A stretch of DNA of 64,000 nucleotides from contig CAXMOM010000019.1 in NCBI GenBank assembly GCA_964195425.1, positions 62,001 to 126,000 on the forward strand. Direction: 5' to 3'. This document shows, one piece after another, positions 25,470 through 34,449 of this stretch. The DNA is from Glaciecola sp964195425 (lineage in GTDB: Bacteria > Pseudomonadota > Gammaproteobacteria > Enterobacterales > Alteromonadaceae). The position numbers and the translations under genes are program-made. How positions within the stretch are numbered: position 1 is the stretch's first letter; the number at the start of each line of letters is the position of its first letter. Below the pieces are notes generated by a model. The model searched no databases. It had not been told where the DNA came from and saw nothing but the letters and a program-made list of their open reading frames with translations.

Positions 25470-26381
25470 ATGTATGATTTAGTAGGAGATATACACGGCT
25501 TTGATGAGCCTTTTGTAAGGCTTTTAGAAAAGCTAGGCTACGCCAATATTGACGGCGTTTGGCAGCATCCAACGCGCATTCTGATTTCGTTAGGCGACCT
25601 GGTTGACCGCGGGCCGGGCCAAAAGAAAGTCGTTGATATTCTAAAAAATATGCAGGAGCAGGGTAAAGCAATTGTGATTATGGGTAATCATGAATTTTAT
25701 GCTGTTGCATGGCATTTGAAAGGCCCCAATGGCAAGCCGCTTCGCCCACACTCGGAAAAAAACTATAACGAACATCGCGCTTTCTTGGAGCAAGCATCGC
25801 AAGGCTCTTCTTGGTATATTGATGCCATTAATTGGTTTAAAACATTGCCCTTATTTTTTGAAAACGATGTTATTCGCTGTATTCATGCTGCATGGCATGA
25901 AGATCACTTGGAAAGCCTCAAAGTACACACAAATGCAGTCGGCGTGATAAACGCTAGTGTCTGGGAGAACCCGAGTAAAATTGACCTGGGGTTTTATAAG
26001 GCCTTAGAATATTGTATAAACGGGCCCAAGCTAAACTTACCTGAGGGCACATTTTTTATTGATTCAAACAATAGGAAACGGGTGAAAATGCGCTTAAAGT
26101 GGTGGGATTTAACAAGAAATCCGACCTACAGAAATGCCTGTACTTCGGTGCCTAACCCTGAGCAATTACCAGATGAACCGATAGCGCTGTCTTCGCTGCC
26201 TGTCATTCATGGCAGCAAACCAATATTTTTCGGCCACTATTGGATGCAGGGTATTCCCGAGCTAATGAAAGACAACATTGCATGTTTAGATTGGTCTATT
26301 GTACAAAAAGACGGCCGCCTTGCAGCCTATCGTTTCGATGGTGAGCAAGTGTTAGATGCAAGTAAGCTAGTGTGGGTGTAA
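25470..26381 (+). CDS. Calcineurin-like metallophosphoesterase
   Basis: A 303-residue protein with the PPP-type phosphoesterase motifs GDIHGFDEP, GDLVDRGPGQ and MGNHEFYA near the N-terminus, a central His in CIHAAWHED, and FGHYWMQG toward the C-terminus. Relatives include diadenosine tetraphosphatases and protein phosphatases, but the central region differs enough that no substrate can be named. The tight spacing to dcd suggests a shared transcript. Confidence 0.85.
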   Translation: MYDLVGDIHGFDEPFVRLLEKLGYANIDGVWQHPTRILISLGDLVDRGPGQKKVVDILKNMQEQGKAIVIMGNHEFYAVAWHLKGPNGKPLRPHSEKNYNEHRAFLEQASQGSSWYIDAINWFKTLPLFFENDVIRCIHAAWHEDHLESLKVHTNAVGVINASVWENPSKIDLGFYKALEYCINGPKLNLPEGTFFIDSNNRKRVKMRLKWWDLTRNPTYRNACTSVPNPEQLPDEPIALSSLPVIHGSKPIFFGHYWMQGIPELMKDNIACLDWSIVQKDGRLAAYRFDGEQVLDASKLVWV

Positions 26382-26566
26382 AAGAATATGCTTGATGGTG
26401 TTATTTACTGTACCAAATAGATGTTTGTTTAGCGTGATTTAAGAACGCAACTTAAGTCATTTTATCTGTGAAAAATGAGAATTTGCATAAATAGTAAACT
26501 ATCAACAGACTTTTATTGGAAAACAGTAGATATTTAAAAGGATATCAATATAATACGACGCTCGGT

Positions 26567-26643
<77 letters not shown>

Positions 26644-26661
26644 ATTATCAAATTCAGTTAA

Positions 26662-26859
26662 TCAGATTGCTTCAAACTCTACTCTATTTCTACCATTCGC
26701 TTTTACTTTGTACAGCGCGCGATCGGCACGATCTATCGCAGCACCTAAATTTACTGCATTATTTAGTTCGCTCACGCTAGCACTTATTGTTGGGTTTATA
26801 AAGTCACCCACTTTGAGGCTGTGCTTGTCTTTGCGAGGATAATTTTGGGCTAGGACCAC
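26662..26859 (-). pseudogene. C-terminal remnant of a GGDEF (diguanylate cyclase) gene
   Basis: Sixty-six codons whose end reads AAIDRADRALYKVKANGRNR, the classic C-terminus of a GGDEF domain. TISASVSELNN before it corresponds to the TVSIGVA strand in degraded form. The GGDEF active-site half and any sensor domain are missing, and a stop lies a few codons upstream of the open part. It begins only 19 bp from the 3' end of tRNA-Pro and points toward it. It is almost certainly non-functional as a cyclase. Confidence 0.75.
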
Positions 26860-26942
26860 ATCACAAATTTTGATTTACAACATTGAATGTGTTTAGCTTT
26901 GCACTTTTCTAAGTAACATTGTTTATATCTGGAGTTTTCTTT

Positions 26943-27794
26943 ATGTCCACCAATGCCAAATTCGATCAATACACTACATTTACTGTAAACATCGAAAATC
27001 AAGTTGTTCACCTGCAGCTAAATAGGCCGAAAGAGCTAAATAGTATGAATGTCGCCTTTTGGCGCGAATTACCTGAAGCGCTTAGAATAATCGATAATTT
27101 ATCTCTGGCTAGGGTGATTGTTATTTCTTCAACAGGTAAGCATTTTAGCGCGGGTATGGATTTAGCCGTGTTTCAGAATATGGGAGCTAGCTACAACGGC
27201 GAGCCAGCGCGCCGGGCTGAAAAATCGAGACGACACATATTGCAGTTACAAGATGCGTTTAACGCCTTAGAAGAAATAAGAGTACCTGTGCTAGTAGCAA
27301 CTCAAGGTGGCGTAATAGGCGGTGCCGTTGACATGGTGAGTGCTTGTGACAGCCGGTATTGCACCCAAGACTCATTCTTCTGTATTAAAGAAACTGAAAT
27401 AGGCATGACAGCCGATGTTGGCACATTACAAAGACTGCCTCACTTAATACCCCAAGGCTTAGTGCGGGAACTAGCCTATACAGGCCGAAATATGATGAGT
27501 GAAGAAGCAAAGTCTTGCGGTTTGGTCAACCACGTTTATCCGGACCAAGAAACAATGTTAGTCGCGGTAATGAACATTGCCAAAACAATTGCGGGCCACT
27601 CTCCATTAGCCGTTGCGGGCTGTAAAGAGATGATCAATTACACTCGTGACCATAGCGTAAATGATAGCTTAAATTATATGGCGACTTGGCAAAGCGGCAT
27701 GTTGCAAATGCCGGATGTAATCGAAGCCATGACGGCCGCTAAGGAGAAGCGATCTCCCGTGTTTGAAGATTTATTTCCAGGGGACTCGTTGTGA
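26943..27794 (+). CDS. Crotonase-family enzyme, delta3,5-delta2,4-dienoyl-CoA isomerase type
   Basis: A 283-residue enoyl-CoA hydratase/isomerase superfamily protein. The oxyanion-hole blocks are HFSAGMDLAVF and GGVIGGAVDMVSACDSRYC. IKETEIGMTADVGTLQRLP and the late YTRDHSVNDSLNYMATWQ match the dienoyl-CoA isomerase (ECH1) subgroup, which shifts double bonds in odd-position unsaturated fatty acids. The acidic active-site residues of that group (Asp, Glu, Asp) are in place. The ATG at 26943 is chosen because GGAG lies 8 bases before it; an in-frame ATG at 26919 has none. Confidence 0.85.
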   Translation: MSTNAKFDQYTTFTVNIENQVVHLQLNRPKELNSMNVAFWRELPEALRIIDNLSLARVIVISSTGKHFSAGMDLAVFQNMGASYNGEPARRAEKSRRHILQLQDAFNALEEIRVPVLVATQGGVIGGAVDMVSACDSRYCTQDSFFCIKETEIGMTADVGTLQRLPHLIPQGLVRELAYTGRNMMSEEAKSCGLVNHVYPDQETMLVAVMNIAKTIAGHSPLAVAGCKEMINYTRDHSVNDSLNYMATWQSGMLQMPDVIEAMTAAKEKRSPVFEDLFPGDSL

Positions 27795-27816
27795 TGAAAT
27801 TACTAAGTAATTTAAT

Positions 27817-28218
27817 ATGAAAGACTGTAATCAATGTGGTAAATGTTGCATCAAATATGGCAACGGGGCGCTTAGCGCAACAAAAGAAGAAATTGACTTA
27901 TGGGAGTTATTTAACCCAGAAATATTTAAGTATGTGAGTAAAAATGAAATATGGGTTGATCCTGAATCGGGTGTAAAGCTTGCGAGTTGCCCATTTCTAG
28001 AGCTTGAATCGAAAGTGAACGATAAAGTCCCTAATAAATACATATGCAGTATTTATGAAAGCAGGCCTGAAGACTGCCGCCATTATCCAAGTCTAATTTC
28101 GGAAATGGTAAAAGATGAGTGTGAAATGATTGAAATAACAGACTTAGGCAATCCTAAACAGGCACAAATTAAGCTCGATTGGTTAATGCGCGATAGTCGC
28201 CCAGGTTTTTATTCATAA
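27817..28218 (+). CDS. YkgJ-family cysteine-cluster protein
   Basis: A 133-residue protein of the zinc/iron-chelating cluster family (YkgJ/CxxCxxCC). It opens KDCNQCGKCCIKYG and has further Cys in ASCPFLE, YICSIYESRPEDCRHYP, the spacing typical of this family. The metal centre is expected to be zinc or Fe-S; the role is not established. It is 22 bp after the isomerase gene and possibly co-transcribed with it. Confidence 0.85.
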   Translation: MKDCNQCGKCCIKYGNGALSATKEEIDLWELFNPEIFKYVSKNEIWVDPESGVKLASCPFLELESKVNDKVPNKYICSIYESRPEDCRHYPSLISEMVKDECEMIEITDLGNPKQAQIKLDWLMRDSRPGFYS

Positions 28219-28224
28219 ACCTGC

Positions 28225-28256
28225 TTGACCTTAGTGTTAACTCTAAGGTGTATACT
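28225..28256 (+). promoter_or_regulatory. MerR-type promoter/operator with a 20-bp spacer
   Basis: A -35-like TTGACC (28225-28230) and -10 TATACT (28251-28256) are separated by 20 bp. This overlong spacer is characteristic of promoters that MerR-family activators untwist. A near-perfect inverted repeat, ACCTTAG...CTAAGGT (28228-28249), lies between them. It sits 36 bp before the MerR gene at 28292, so the operon is probably autoregulated and metal-induced. Confidence 0.85.
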
Positions 28257-28291
28257 GAGCTTATCGATTCATACAGTGGGAATTATTCACA

Positions 28292-28762
28292 ATGAAAATA
28301 AGCCAACTAGCAAAGCTTACAGGCATGTCGACACATACTTTACGCTACTATGAAAAAAGTGGATTGATCACTTCAATAAAACGCTCTGGTAACAACTATA
28401 GGGCATACTCGAAAGACGATGTGGCAACAGCCCTGTTTATTAAACGCTGCAAACAGAGCGGCTTTAGTTTGGCAGAAACAGCAAAACTTATTGTAATTAA
28501 AAATGCCAAAGATGCGCATACCTGTGAAGAAGCTAAAAGCATCGCACATCAAAAGGTAGTAGATATTACGCATCAAATACAACAATTAGTTGGATTGAAA
28601 TCGATATTAGCCGAGCTTGCAGACACCTGTTGCGGTGGCAATGAAAGTGCAAAGTTTTGTTCTATTATTGCTAAGCTAGAAAACGATACTACTCAATTAC
28701 AAAAAGATCCAAACTACATTAAACGTCACGACTTAAGTCATCCTAAAAATGAGAGAGCCTAG
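28292..28762 (+). CDS. MerR-family metal-responsive regulator
   Basis: A 156-residue protein with a MerR helix-turn-helix (KISQLAKLTGMSTHTLRYYE), a dimerisation coiled coil and a C-terminal metal site. Cys in the HTCEEAK helix, in the TCCGGN loop and in KFCSII match the ZntR-like layout for Zn(II). It lies 2 bp before the exporter gene with its own operator upstream. Zinc or copper sensing is inferred from the Cys layout and the partner gene. Confidence 0.88.
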   Translation: MKISQLAKLTGMSTHTLRYYEKSGLITSIKRSGNNYRAYSKDDVATALFIKRCKQSGFSLAETAKLIVIKNAKDAHTCEEAKSIAHQKVVDITHQIQQLVGLKSILAELADTCCGGNESAKFCSIIAKLENDTTQLQKDPNYIKRHDLSHPKNERA

Positions 28763-28764
28763 TA

Positions 28765-29844
28765 ATGCTATTAGCGACTAATTTTGTATCCTTATTTGTG
28801 GAGTCCGCGCCTTATTTGCTGCTAGGTATGCTTATTGCTGGGATTATTCACCAGTTATTGCCTAATCAATGGATTGTATCTACTTTAGGGGGTAAAAATG
28901 CAGTGTTTACCGCAGCATTTGTGGGGGCTCCTTTGCCTTTATGTTCATGTTCTGTTATACCCGTTGCTATGGGTATAAGACGCAATGGCGCTAGCAAAGC
29001 GAGCACGGCAAGTTTTTTGGTATCGACACCCGAAACGGGTATTGATTCGATTGGCATCACCTATGCTCTTATGGGCCTACCCATGGCTATTGCCAGACCC
29101 ATAGCCGCTATTTTCTCAGCAATTATCACCGGTTTAAGTATCGCTGCTTTTGGGACTCCAAATAAACTAGCAAATGCCGCTGTGGCCGAACCAAGCAAAA
29201 GTTGTTGTGATTTTTCTGCGCCTGAAATTATACCTGTTCAGACTTCATGTTGTGAAACTAAGCCTGCTAAAACGAATAAAGCTTGGAACACCACAATAGC
29301 AATATTTGAATATGGTTTTGGCAAAATACTCATCGACTTTATGAAATGGCTTCTGATAGGACTATTTTTTGCGGCGCTAGTGCTGACATATGTGCCCGAA
29401 AACTGGATGGCAAGCTATGGTTCAGGGCCTTTAGCGATGATATTAATGGTTGTGGTGTCTATTCCTATGTACATATGTGCAACGGCTTCTACGCCAATAG
29501 CGGTTGGCTTAATGTTGGCTGGTATTTCTCCGGGAGCGGCTTTAGTATTTATGCTAACGGGTCCGGCAACTAACATAGCCACTTTGATGATCATTAGACA
29601 AGAATTGGGTACTCGAGAACTAGGTTTGTATTTAGTATCATTAATTGGATGTGCGTTGCTATCTGGATGGGTGGTCGATGTGGTCTTTTCTTACTACTCA
29701 ATTACCATGGTGCTTAATCATGGCCAGCATTCTGATATGTCTACGGCAATCCACCAGATAGGCGCAGTAATATTGGCTATGTTGTTAGTGTGGCAAATGG
29801 TAAAAATAATTAAAGGCAAAATGTTGAAAATTTTGCCTGTTTAA
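28765..29844 (+). CDS. SO_0444-family Cu/Zn efflux permease
   Basis: A 359-residue inner-membrane permease (PF03773 / DUF318). Two similar halves of hydrophobic helices contain GAPLPLCSCSVIPVAMG in the first and CATASTPIAVGLML in the second. A cytoplasmic linker near residues 145-175 carries two CC pairs (KSCCDF and TSCCET) that may bind metal. The Shewanella SO_0444 group exports copper and zinc, and the linked MerR regulator agrees. It converges on trhA with 14 bp between the stops. Confidence 0.88.
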   Translation: MLLATNFVSLFVESAPYLLLGMLIAGIIHQLLPNQWIVSTLGGKNAVFTAAFVGAPLPLCSCSVIPVAMGIRRNGASKASTASFLVSTPETGIDSIGITYALMGLPMAIARPIAAIFSAIITGLSIAAFGTPNKLANAAVAEPSKSCCDFSAPEIIPVQTSCCETKPAKTNKAWNTTIAIFEYGFGKILIDFMKWLLIGLFFAALVLTYVPENWMASYGSGPLAMILMVVVSIPMYICATASTPIAVGLMLAGISPGAALVFMLTGPATNIATLMIIRQELGTRELGLYLVSLIGCALLSGWVVDVVFSYYSITMVLNHGQHSDMSTAIHQIGAVILAMLLVWQMVKIIKGKMLKILPV

Positions 29845-29858
29845 ATCAAACACCGGTC

Positions 29859-30536
29859 TTATATTATGTGACTATATATAGCGGCAAAATGACAAGCAGC
29901 GCCAGCAATCACGCTAAAATGCCAAAGTGCATGTGAATAATGTCGACTTTTTAGCAAGTATAATGGAATACCTGCGCTGTAGCATAACCCGCCAATAATA
30001 AGTAAGGTGAAGCCGGCCGTGTTTAATGACAAATATATTGGATAAATGAGCAATAAGGCTAACCACCCCATTATCGCGTAAGTAGAGATGGATAACTTGG
30101 GATATTTATGTCCAAAGTAAAGCTTAAAGAATATGCCTACGAAGGCAATTGCCCACACAACAACTAAGCCTATAAATGCTAAATTACTGCCTACACCAAG
30201 TACTAGAAATGGCGTGTAAGTACCCGCAATTAACAGGTAAATAGCAATGTGATCGAGCTTTCTTAGTAATAATTTAGTTTTTACATTACGACTACTATGG
30301 TAAAGCGTTGAGGTTAAAAACATAAGCGCTAGGCTTGTCCCGTAGACCGCAGCGACTAAAGATTCTTGCGCACCCTCTGCCTTTATTAATAAGGCAATAA
30401 TACCTACCAAAGCCAATACTAAACCAATGGCATGAGACAGTGCATTTAATTTTTCTTCAGCAACAGAATAGGTATTGGACGCGACCTGATCGAGTGATTT
30501 TTTAGGGAGCATAACTGTGGTTGACTTAATTGCCAT
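29859..30536 (-). CDS. trhA: Hemolysin III / PAQR-family membrane protein (TrhA-like)
   Basis: A 225-residue seven-helix membrane protein of the hemolysin III family. Conserved elements are EKLNALSHAIGLVLALVG near the N-terminus, TSTLYHSS, a LDHIAIYLLIAGTYTPF block and HALWHFSVIAGAACHF at the end; the His and Ser residues form the family's putative zinc site. Proposed roles concern membrane fluidity, but the activity is not settled. It is followed by no other gene on its strand. Confidence 0.88.
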   Translation of the reverse strand: MAIKSTTVMLPKKSLDQVASNTYSVAEEKLNALSHAIGLVLALVGIIALLIKAEGAQESLVAAVYGTSLALMFLTSTLYHSSRNVKTKLLLRKLDHIAIYLLIAGTYTPFLVLGVGSNLAFIGLVVVWAIAFVGIFFKLYFGHKYPKLSISTYAIMGWLALLLIYPIYLSLNTAGFTLLIIGGLCYSAGIPLYLLKSRHYSHALWHFSVIAGAACHFAAIYSHII

Positions 30537-30573
30537 TTAATAATAAAAACGTAGTCTACACTTTTCAGCGTAC

Positions 30574-30585
30574 AAGTGTACACTT
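30574..30585. promoter_or_regulatory. 12-bp palindrome before trhA
   Basis: AAGTGTACACTT is a perfect palindrome 38 bp upstream of the trhA start, in the 80-bp gap to the next gene. It overlaps the likely promoter region and could be an operator. Confidence 0.35.
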
Positions 30586-30616
30586 AAATTTTCTGAGCAA
30601 AGTTATACTCGTTTTG

Positions 30617-30859
30617 TTAGCTGTTGAGATGTTTTAAGCCTATGCTTTCTCGCAAACTAGTGTGCGCAGCAAAAAGGATACTGGAAATTTTTGTGAGTTG
30701 CGTGTCGAGCTTCTTATTTTCTTCTACGATGCGTGAATTTAGTAAAGGGTCTAGAATTTTTTCAGCTTGTTCAATTAGGGAAATAGCCTCAGCGGTTTGT
30801 TCAATAGTGTCTTCATATTCTAAATCGGTTTGTGTTTCAGTAATGATTATTTTGATCAT
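30617..30859 (-). CDS. Small hypothetical acidic, helical protein
   Basis: An 80-residue protein I do not recognise. It is hydrophilic with long predicted helices (TIEQTAEAISLIEQAEKIL, then EENKKLDTQLTKISSI), perhaps a short coiled coil. A good AAGGAT ribosome binding site precedes the ATG, which supports it over the overlapping Cys- and Ser-rich frame on the other strand. It reads toward trhA. Confidence 0.55.
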   Translation of the reverse strand: MIKIIITETQTDLEYEDTIEQTAEAISLIEQAEKILDPLLNSRIVEENKKLDTQLTKISSILFAAHTSLRESIGLKHLNS

Positions 30860-30977
30860 AATTAATATCCTTATTAAACTGCGAATGATGATGGTGTGCT
30901 GTGTCGTTTTATACGCACTTATATAGGAACCTACTTTAGTGCTTTACAAAATGTTTACCTTATAATTAACCAGTACA

Positions 30978-30989
30978 TGGTAATTACCA
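30978..30989. promoter_or_regulatory. 12-bp palindrome upstream of the small hypothetical gene
   Basis: TGGTAATTACCA is a perfect palindrome flanked by AACCAGT and AGTTA arms. It is about 120 bp before the start at 30859 and may be a regulator site; the rest of the region to the lipA terminator is AT-rich. Confidence 0.3.
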
Positions 30990-31055
30990 GTTAAGGGGTA
31001 AGCATAAAACAAAAACCTACTATCTATAACTGTCTTTGAGTACAGAGCAGGCAAT

Positions 31056-31092
31056 AAAAAAGGCCGCTGTTAATATAACAAGCGACCTTTTT
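31056..31092 (-). terminator. Intrinsic terminator after lipA
   Basis: On the minus strand AAAGGTCGCT pairs with AGCGGCCTTT (one wobble) across a short AT loop and is followed by a U-run. It lies 21 bases past the lipA stop. Confidence 0.8.
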
Positions 31093-31112
31093 AAAACTAT
31101 ATGACGCAAGAC

Positions 31113-32078
31113 TTATCTCACTTCCACGCCTGCGGCTTGTTTGTCAGCATGATAGCTAGACCTAACCATAGGACCGCATGCAGCATGTGTAAAACCAATT
31201 TGTTTGGCATAGTCACCTAATGCGTCAAATTCAATAGGAGGTACATAACGCTTAACAGGAAAGTGGTGTTTACTAGGTTGTAAATACTGTCCTAGCGTAA
31301 GCATATTGACGTTATGCGAGCGCAAATCATCTAAAACCTTTTGCATTTCGTCATTTTCTTCGCCCATCCCCATCATTAACCCCGATTTAGTTGGGATATG
31401 CGGATGCTGCTCTTTAAACTTTTTCAGTAAATCTAAAGACCATTGATAGTTAGCACCGGGTCTGCATTCTCGATATAAACGCGGTATGGTTTCCAAATTA
31501 TGATTAAATACATCAGGCAAACCGTTGTTAAATATTTCTAATGCTCTGTCCATTCTTCCTCGAAAGTCAGGGACCAGAACCTCAATAGTCGTATTTGGGC
31601 TATGTTCGCGTATCGCATTAATGCAATCTACAAAATGTTGTGCGCCACCGTCGCGCAAATCATCGCGATCAACAGACGTTATGACTACATAAGACAGGCC
31701 CATTTCAGCAATGGTAGTAGCTAATTTCAACGGCTCTTCAGCACTAGGAGGTAAGGGTTTACCATGGCCTACATCGCAAAATGGACAGCGTCTTGTACAA
31801 ATATCACCTAAAATCATAAATGTTGCTGTGCCATTATTAAAGCACTCTGCAAGGTTAGGGCAACTGGCCTCTTCACACACCGAATGCAGATTATTCTTTC
31901 TTAGGGTTTTCTTAATATGATCGATACGATCGGTTCTTGCTGGTAATTTAACTTTTATCCACGAGGGCTTACGCAACATTTCTGCTTTTTGCGTGGGCAC
32001 TATGGTAATGGGAATATGTTTTACCTTATCTTCGTCTCGAAGTTTAACACCTGCTTGGGGACGCAAATTACTCATCAA
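31113..32078 (-). CDS. lipA: Lipoyl synthase
   Basis: A 321-residue radical-SAM enzyme that inserts two sulfurs into protein-bound octanoate to make lipoate. The auxiliary cluster motif is CEEASCPNLAEC and the radical-SAM CxxxCxxC is CTRRCPFC. The C-terminal RSSYHAD gives the Ser ligand of the auxiliary cluster. It overlaps the end of lipB by 11 bp, so the two are translationally coupled. Confidence 0.97.
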   Translation of the reverse strand: MMSNLRPQAGVKLRDEDKVKHIPITIVPTQKAEMLRKPSWIKVKLPARTDRIDHIKKTLRKNNLHSVCEEASCPNLAECFNNGTATFMILGDICTRRCPFCDVGHGKPLPPSAEEPLKLATTIAEMGLSYVVITSVDRDDLRDGGAQHFVDCINAIREHSPNTTIEVLVPDFRGRMDRALEIFNNGLPDVFNHNLETIPRLYRECRPGANYQWSLDLLKKFKEQHPHIPTKSGLMMGMGEENDEMQKVLDDLRSHNVNMLTLGQYLQPSKHHFPVKRYVPPIEFDALGDYAKQIGFTHAACGPMVRSSYHADKQAAGVEVR

Positions 32079-32781
32079 AACCCTCTTTATGTAGTAGTGG
32101 GTGAATATCTAATAGCTTACAAAAATGTTTAACGACTAACTGCTTTGCACCGGTAATGTTATTGACAGCATTTACTTGAGCGCTGTTTATCATTTTTAAG
32201 CCAGCGTATCCGCAAGGATTAATACGCCCAAACGGCGCTAGCTCCATATCGACATTAAACGCTAAACCATGGAACGAACATCCTTTGCGAATGCGCAATC
32301 CAACAGAACAAATCTTCTTTTCATCAACATATACACCGGGTGCATCTTTCTTTGCATATGCAGTAACGCTAAACTCGCGCAATGTTAACACGATACACTC
32401 TTCAAGTGCAGTCACAAGGTGCCTAACGCCAAGCTTACGTCGCTTTATGTCCAGTAATATGTACATCATAAGTTGACCGGGGCCATGATACGTAACTTGG
32501 CCACCTCTATCTACTGGAACAACAGGTATATCACCCGCATTTAGTATGTGTTCCTCTTTGCCAGCTTGGCCTTGAGTAAATACAGGTAAATGCTCTGTTA
32601 ACCAAATTTCGTCATGGTCAAGGCTGCAGCGAGAATCAGTAAATGCCTGCATTTTCTGCCATATTGGCATATACGCTTGTATACCTAAATCTCTCACAAT
32701 AAGCGGCATACTTTCGCTAGTGGGAAGAACATCACTTGCGCTATTCGCGCCTGCTTCTGGCAATTTATTCATCACAGACAT
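32068..32781 (-). CDS. lipB: Octanoyl-[acyl-carrier-protein]:protein N-octanoyltransferase
   Basis: A 237-residue transferase that moves octanoate from ACP to lipoyl domains, the step before LipA. The Lys/Cys dyad is in KKICSVGLRIRKGCSFHG and INPCGYAG; GGQVTYHGPGQLM is the family signature. Homology begins near residue 25 (PLIVRDLG), so the true start may be the Met at that point (about 32709) and the first 24 residues may not be made. Confidence 0.95.
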   Translation of the reverse strand: MSVMNKLPEAGANSASDVLPTSESMPLIVRDLGIQAYMPIWQKMQAFTDSRCSLDHDEIWLTEHLPVFTQGQAGKEEHILNAGDIPVVPVDRGGQVTYHGPGQLMMYILLDIKRRKLGVRHLVTALEECIVLTLREFSVTAYAKKDAPGVYVDEKKICSVGLRIRKGCSFHGLAFNVDMELAPFGRINPCGYAGLKMINSAQVNAVNNITGAKQLVVKHFCKLLDIHPLLHKEGFDE

Positions 32782-32811
32782 TATGATAACAATACCTATA
32801 GTTCACGTCGA

Positions 32812-33075
32812 TTACAGCACAACCCGAACAAGCTCAAGTTTAGCTAATTCAGTATATATAGTTTCCATATGCTCTTTACTAGTCACCTTTATGGCTAATG
32901 ACAATGCATGATAATTACCTTTGCTACTAGGTCTTATAGTGGGTGCATAATCTCCAGGTGCTAATGCTTGCAATCGTGTAATTACCTGTATGGGTAATTG
33001 CTCATCGGCAACGCCCATTACTTTAAAGTTTTGCATGCAAGGGAACTCTAATAGTTCATCAAAATGCGTTTCCAT
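32812..33075 (-). CDS. ybeD: DUF493 (YbeD-family) protein
   Basis: An 87-residue protein with the small ACT-like fold of the DUF493 family. It opens ETHFDELLEFPCMQNFKVMG and continues PSSKGNYHALSLAIKVTSKE. It lies between dacA and lipB as in E. coli. Its exact role is unknown; its place suggests a link to lipoylation or cell-wall genes only by position. Confidence 0.92.
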   Translation of the reverse strand: METHFDELLEFPCMQNFKVMGVADEQLPIQVITRLQALAPGDYAPTIRPSSKGNYHALSLAIKVTSKEHMETIYTELAKLELVRVVL

Positions 33076-33077
33076 TA

Positions 33078-34229
33078 TTACTCTAGCCCAAGCTGGAGGT
33101 TAACCCAGTCCATTGCTTGGCTAACAAAGCTGCCTTCTTGCACTTCTTCAAGGGTCACGAGCGGATAGGTGGCTACCGTCTCGCCATCTAGGGTAAGTGT
33201 TAGAACGCCGACCTCTATTCCCTTTTCGATCGGCGCTTCTAGCTGACTTGTGAGTTCAAAGCTTGCTTTTAGCTGATCGGCTTGACCTCTAGGCACAGTC
33301 ATTGAAGTGGATTGATTAATACCTAAATTAACGGTTTCTTTGTCGCCCATATAAATACGATGATTTGCAAAAATATGATTGGGCTGGAAGGGCACTACTG
33401 ATTCATAAAAACGAAAACCATAGCGTAATAGCTTTTTGTTTTCAGCTTTACGAGATCTTTCGCTATCAGTCCCCATGACTACCGACAGCAAACGCATATC
33501 GCCTTGCGTTGCAGAGGTAATTAAGCTGTAACCTGCATCTGAAGTATGGCCTGTTTTAATGCCGTCTACGTTTAGACTTTTGTCCCACAATAGACTATTG
33601 CGATTAAATTGCTTTATGCCATTGTAAGTAAACTCTCTTTCACTATAAATGGCATACATATCTGGCGTTTCGGTAATGAGTGCTGATGAGATTGTAGCCA
33701 TATCTCTTGGTGAGGTATAGTGGTCTGCATCATGCAAACCATGGCTGTTTACAAAGTTTGTTGCGCTCATACCAAGATTTTGGGCATGTGCATTCATCAT
33801 GCTCGCAAAAGCAGATTCGCTGCCGGCGATATGCTCGGCAATAGCCACACATGCATCATTCCCTGATTGAACAACTATGCCCATAAGCAAATCACTTACA
33901 GAGACTTCTGTGCCAACTTCAATAAACATTTTTGACGAATCGGGGAATTTTTTCGCCCAAGCATTTTCCGAAATGGTGACCATGTCGGTTAAACTAATAT
34001 TCCCTGCTTGTAATTCCTTCCCAACGACATAAACCGTCATTATTTTTGTAAGGCTTGCTGGTGCTAAGCGCTGATCTACATTTTTCTCAGCAATAATATG
34101 ACCTGTTTTATGGTCAATCAATAAAAAACCGCCGGCATCTACAACAGGAGGGGGTGGAATGACAATGGCGGCATTCGTACTAAAACTGATAAAGAGGGTT
34201 AACAAACTGGCTAAAACTGTAAAACGCAT
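33078..34229 (-). CDS. dacA: D-alanyl-D-alanine carboxypeptidase (PBP5/6 family)
   Basis: A 383-residue penicillin-binding protein with a signal peptide (residues 1-20). It removes the terminal D-Ala of peptidoglycan pentapeptides in the periplasm. The three active-site motifs are SLTK (nucleophile Ser), SGN and KTG. The C-terminus (VSQAMDWVNLQLGLE) is an amphipathic helix for membrane anchoring. It is 2 bp before ybeD, so the two are probably coupled. Confidence 0.96.
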   Translation of the reverse strand: MRFTVLASLLTLFISFSTNAAIVIPPPPVVDAGGFLLIDHKTGHIIAEKNVDQRLAPASLTKIMTVYVVGKELQAGNISLTDMVTISENAWAKKFPDSSKMFIEVGTEVSVSDLLMGIVVQSGNDACVAIAEHIAGSESAFASMMNAHAQNLGMSATNFVNSHGLHDADHYTSPRDMATISSALITETPDMYAIYSEREFTYNGIKQFNRNSLLWDKSLNVDGIKTGHTSDAGYSLITSATQGDMRLLSVVMGTDSERSRKAENKKLLRYGFRFYESVVPFQPNHIFANHRIYMGDKETVNLGINQSTSMTVPRGQADQLKASFELTSQLEAPIEKGIEVGVLTLTLDGETVATYPLVTLEEVQEGSFVSQAMDWVNLQLGLE

Positions 34230-34326
34230 TATTTTTCCTGAAAGTGGTCACGGATTATTAATTGGGCTTGAGGAAAAGAACGATTCATTTCCAATGGTGT
34301 AAAAGGCTAGCAATATCCTTTTACAT

Positions 34327-34352
34327 AAGAAACCTTAATATCAGGGTTTCTT
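34327..34352. terminator. Possible terminator between rlpA and dacA
   Basis: AAGAAACC pairs with GGTTTCTT around a 10-base loop, about 100 bases past the rlpA stop and before dacA. The U-run is short on both strands, so this is weak. Confidence 0.4.
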
Positions 34353-34449
34353 CTACTATATTTGTATTAAATTGCCGCAGCACGCTATATTTTACCTGCT
34401 TTACATGTAATGTCGACAGACAAGCGATTAAAGACTAAAGAAATAAGGT

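Noticed and set aside
27831..28043. Minus-strand frame inside the YkgJ-type gene
   Set aside because: Shadow of the Cys-rich plus-strand gene, with no independent support.
30624..30926. Plus-strand 100-codon frame opposite the small hypothetical protein
   Set aside because: Cys- and Ser-rich with no clear ribosome binding site; the minus-strand frame has AAGGAT and a more protein-like composition.
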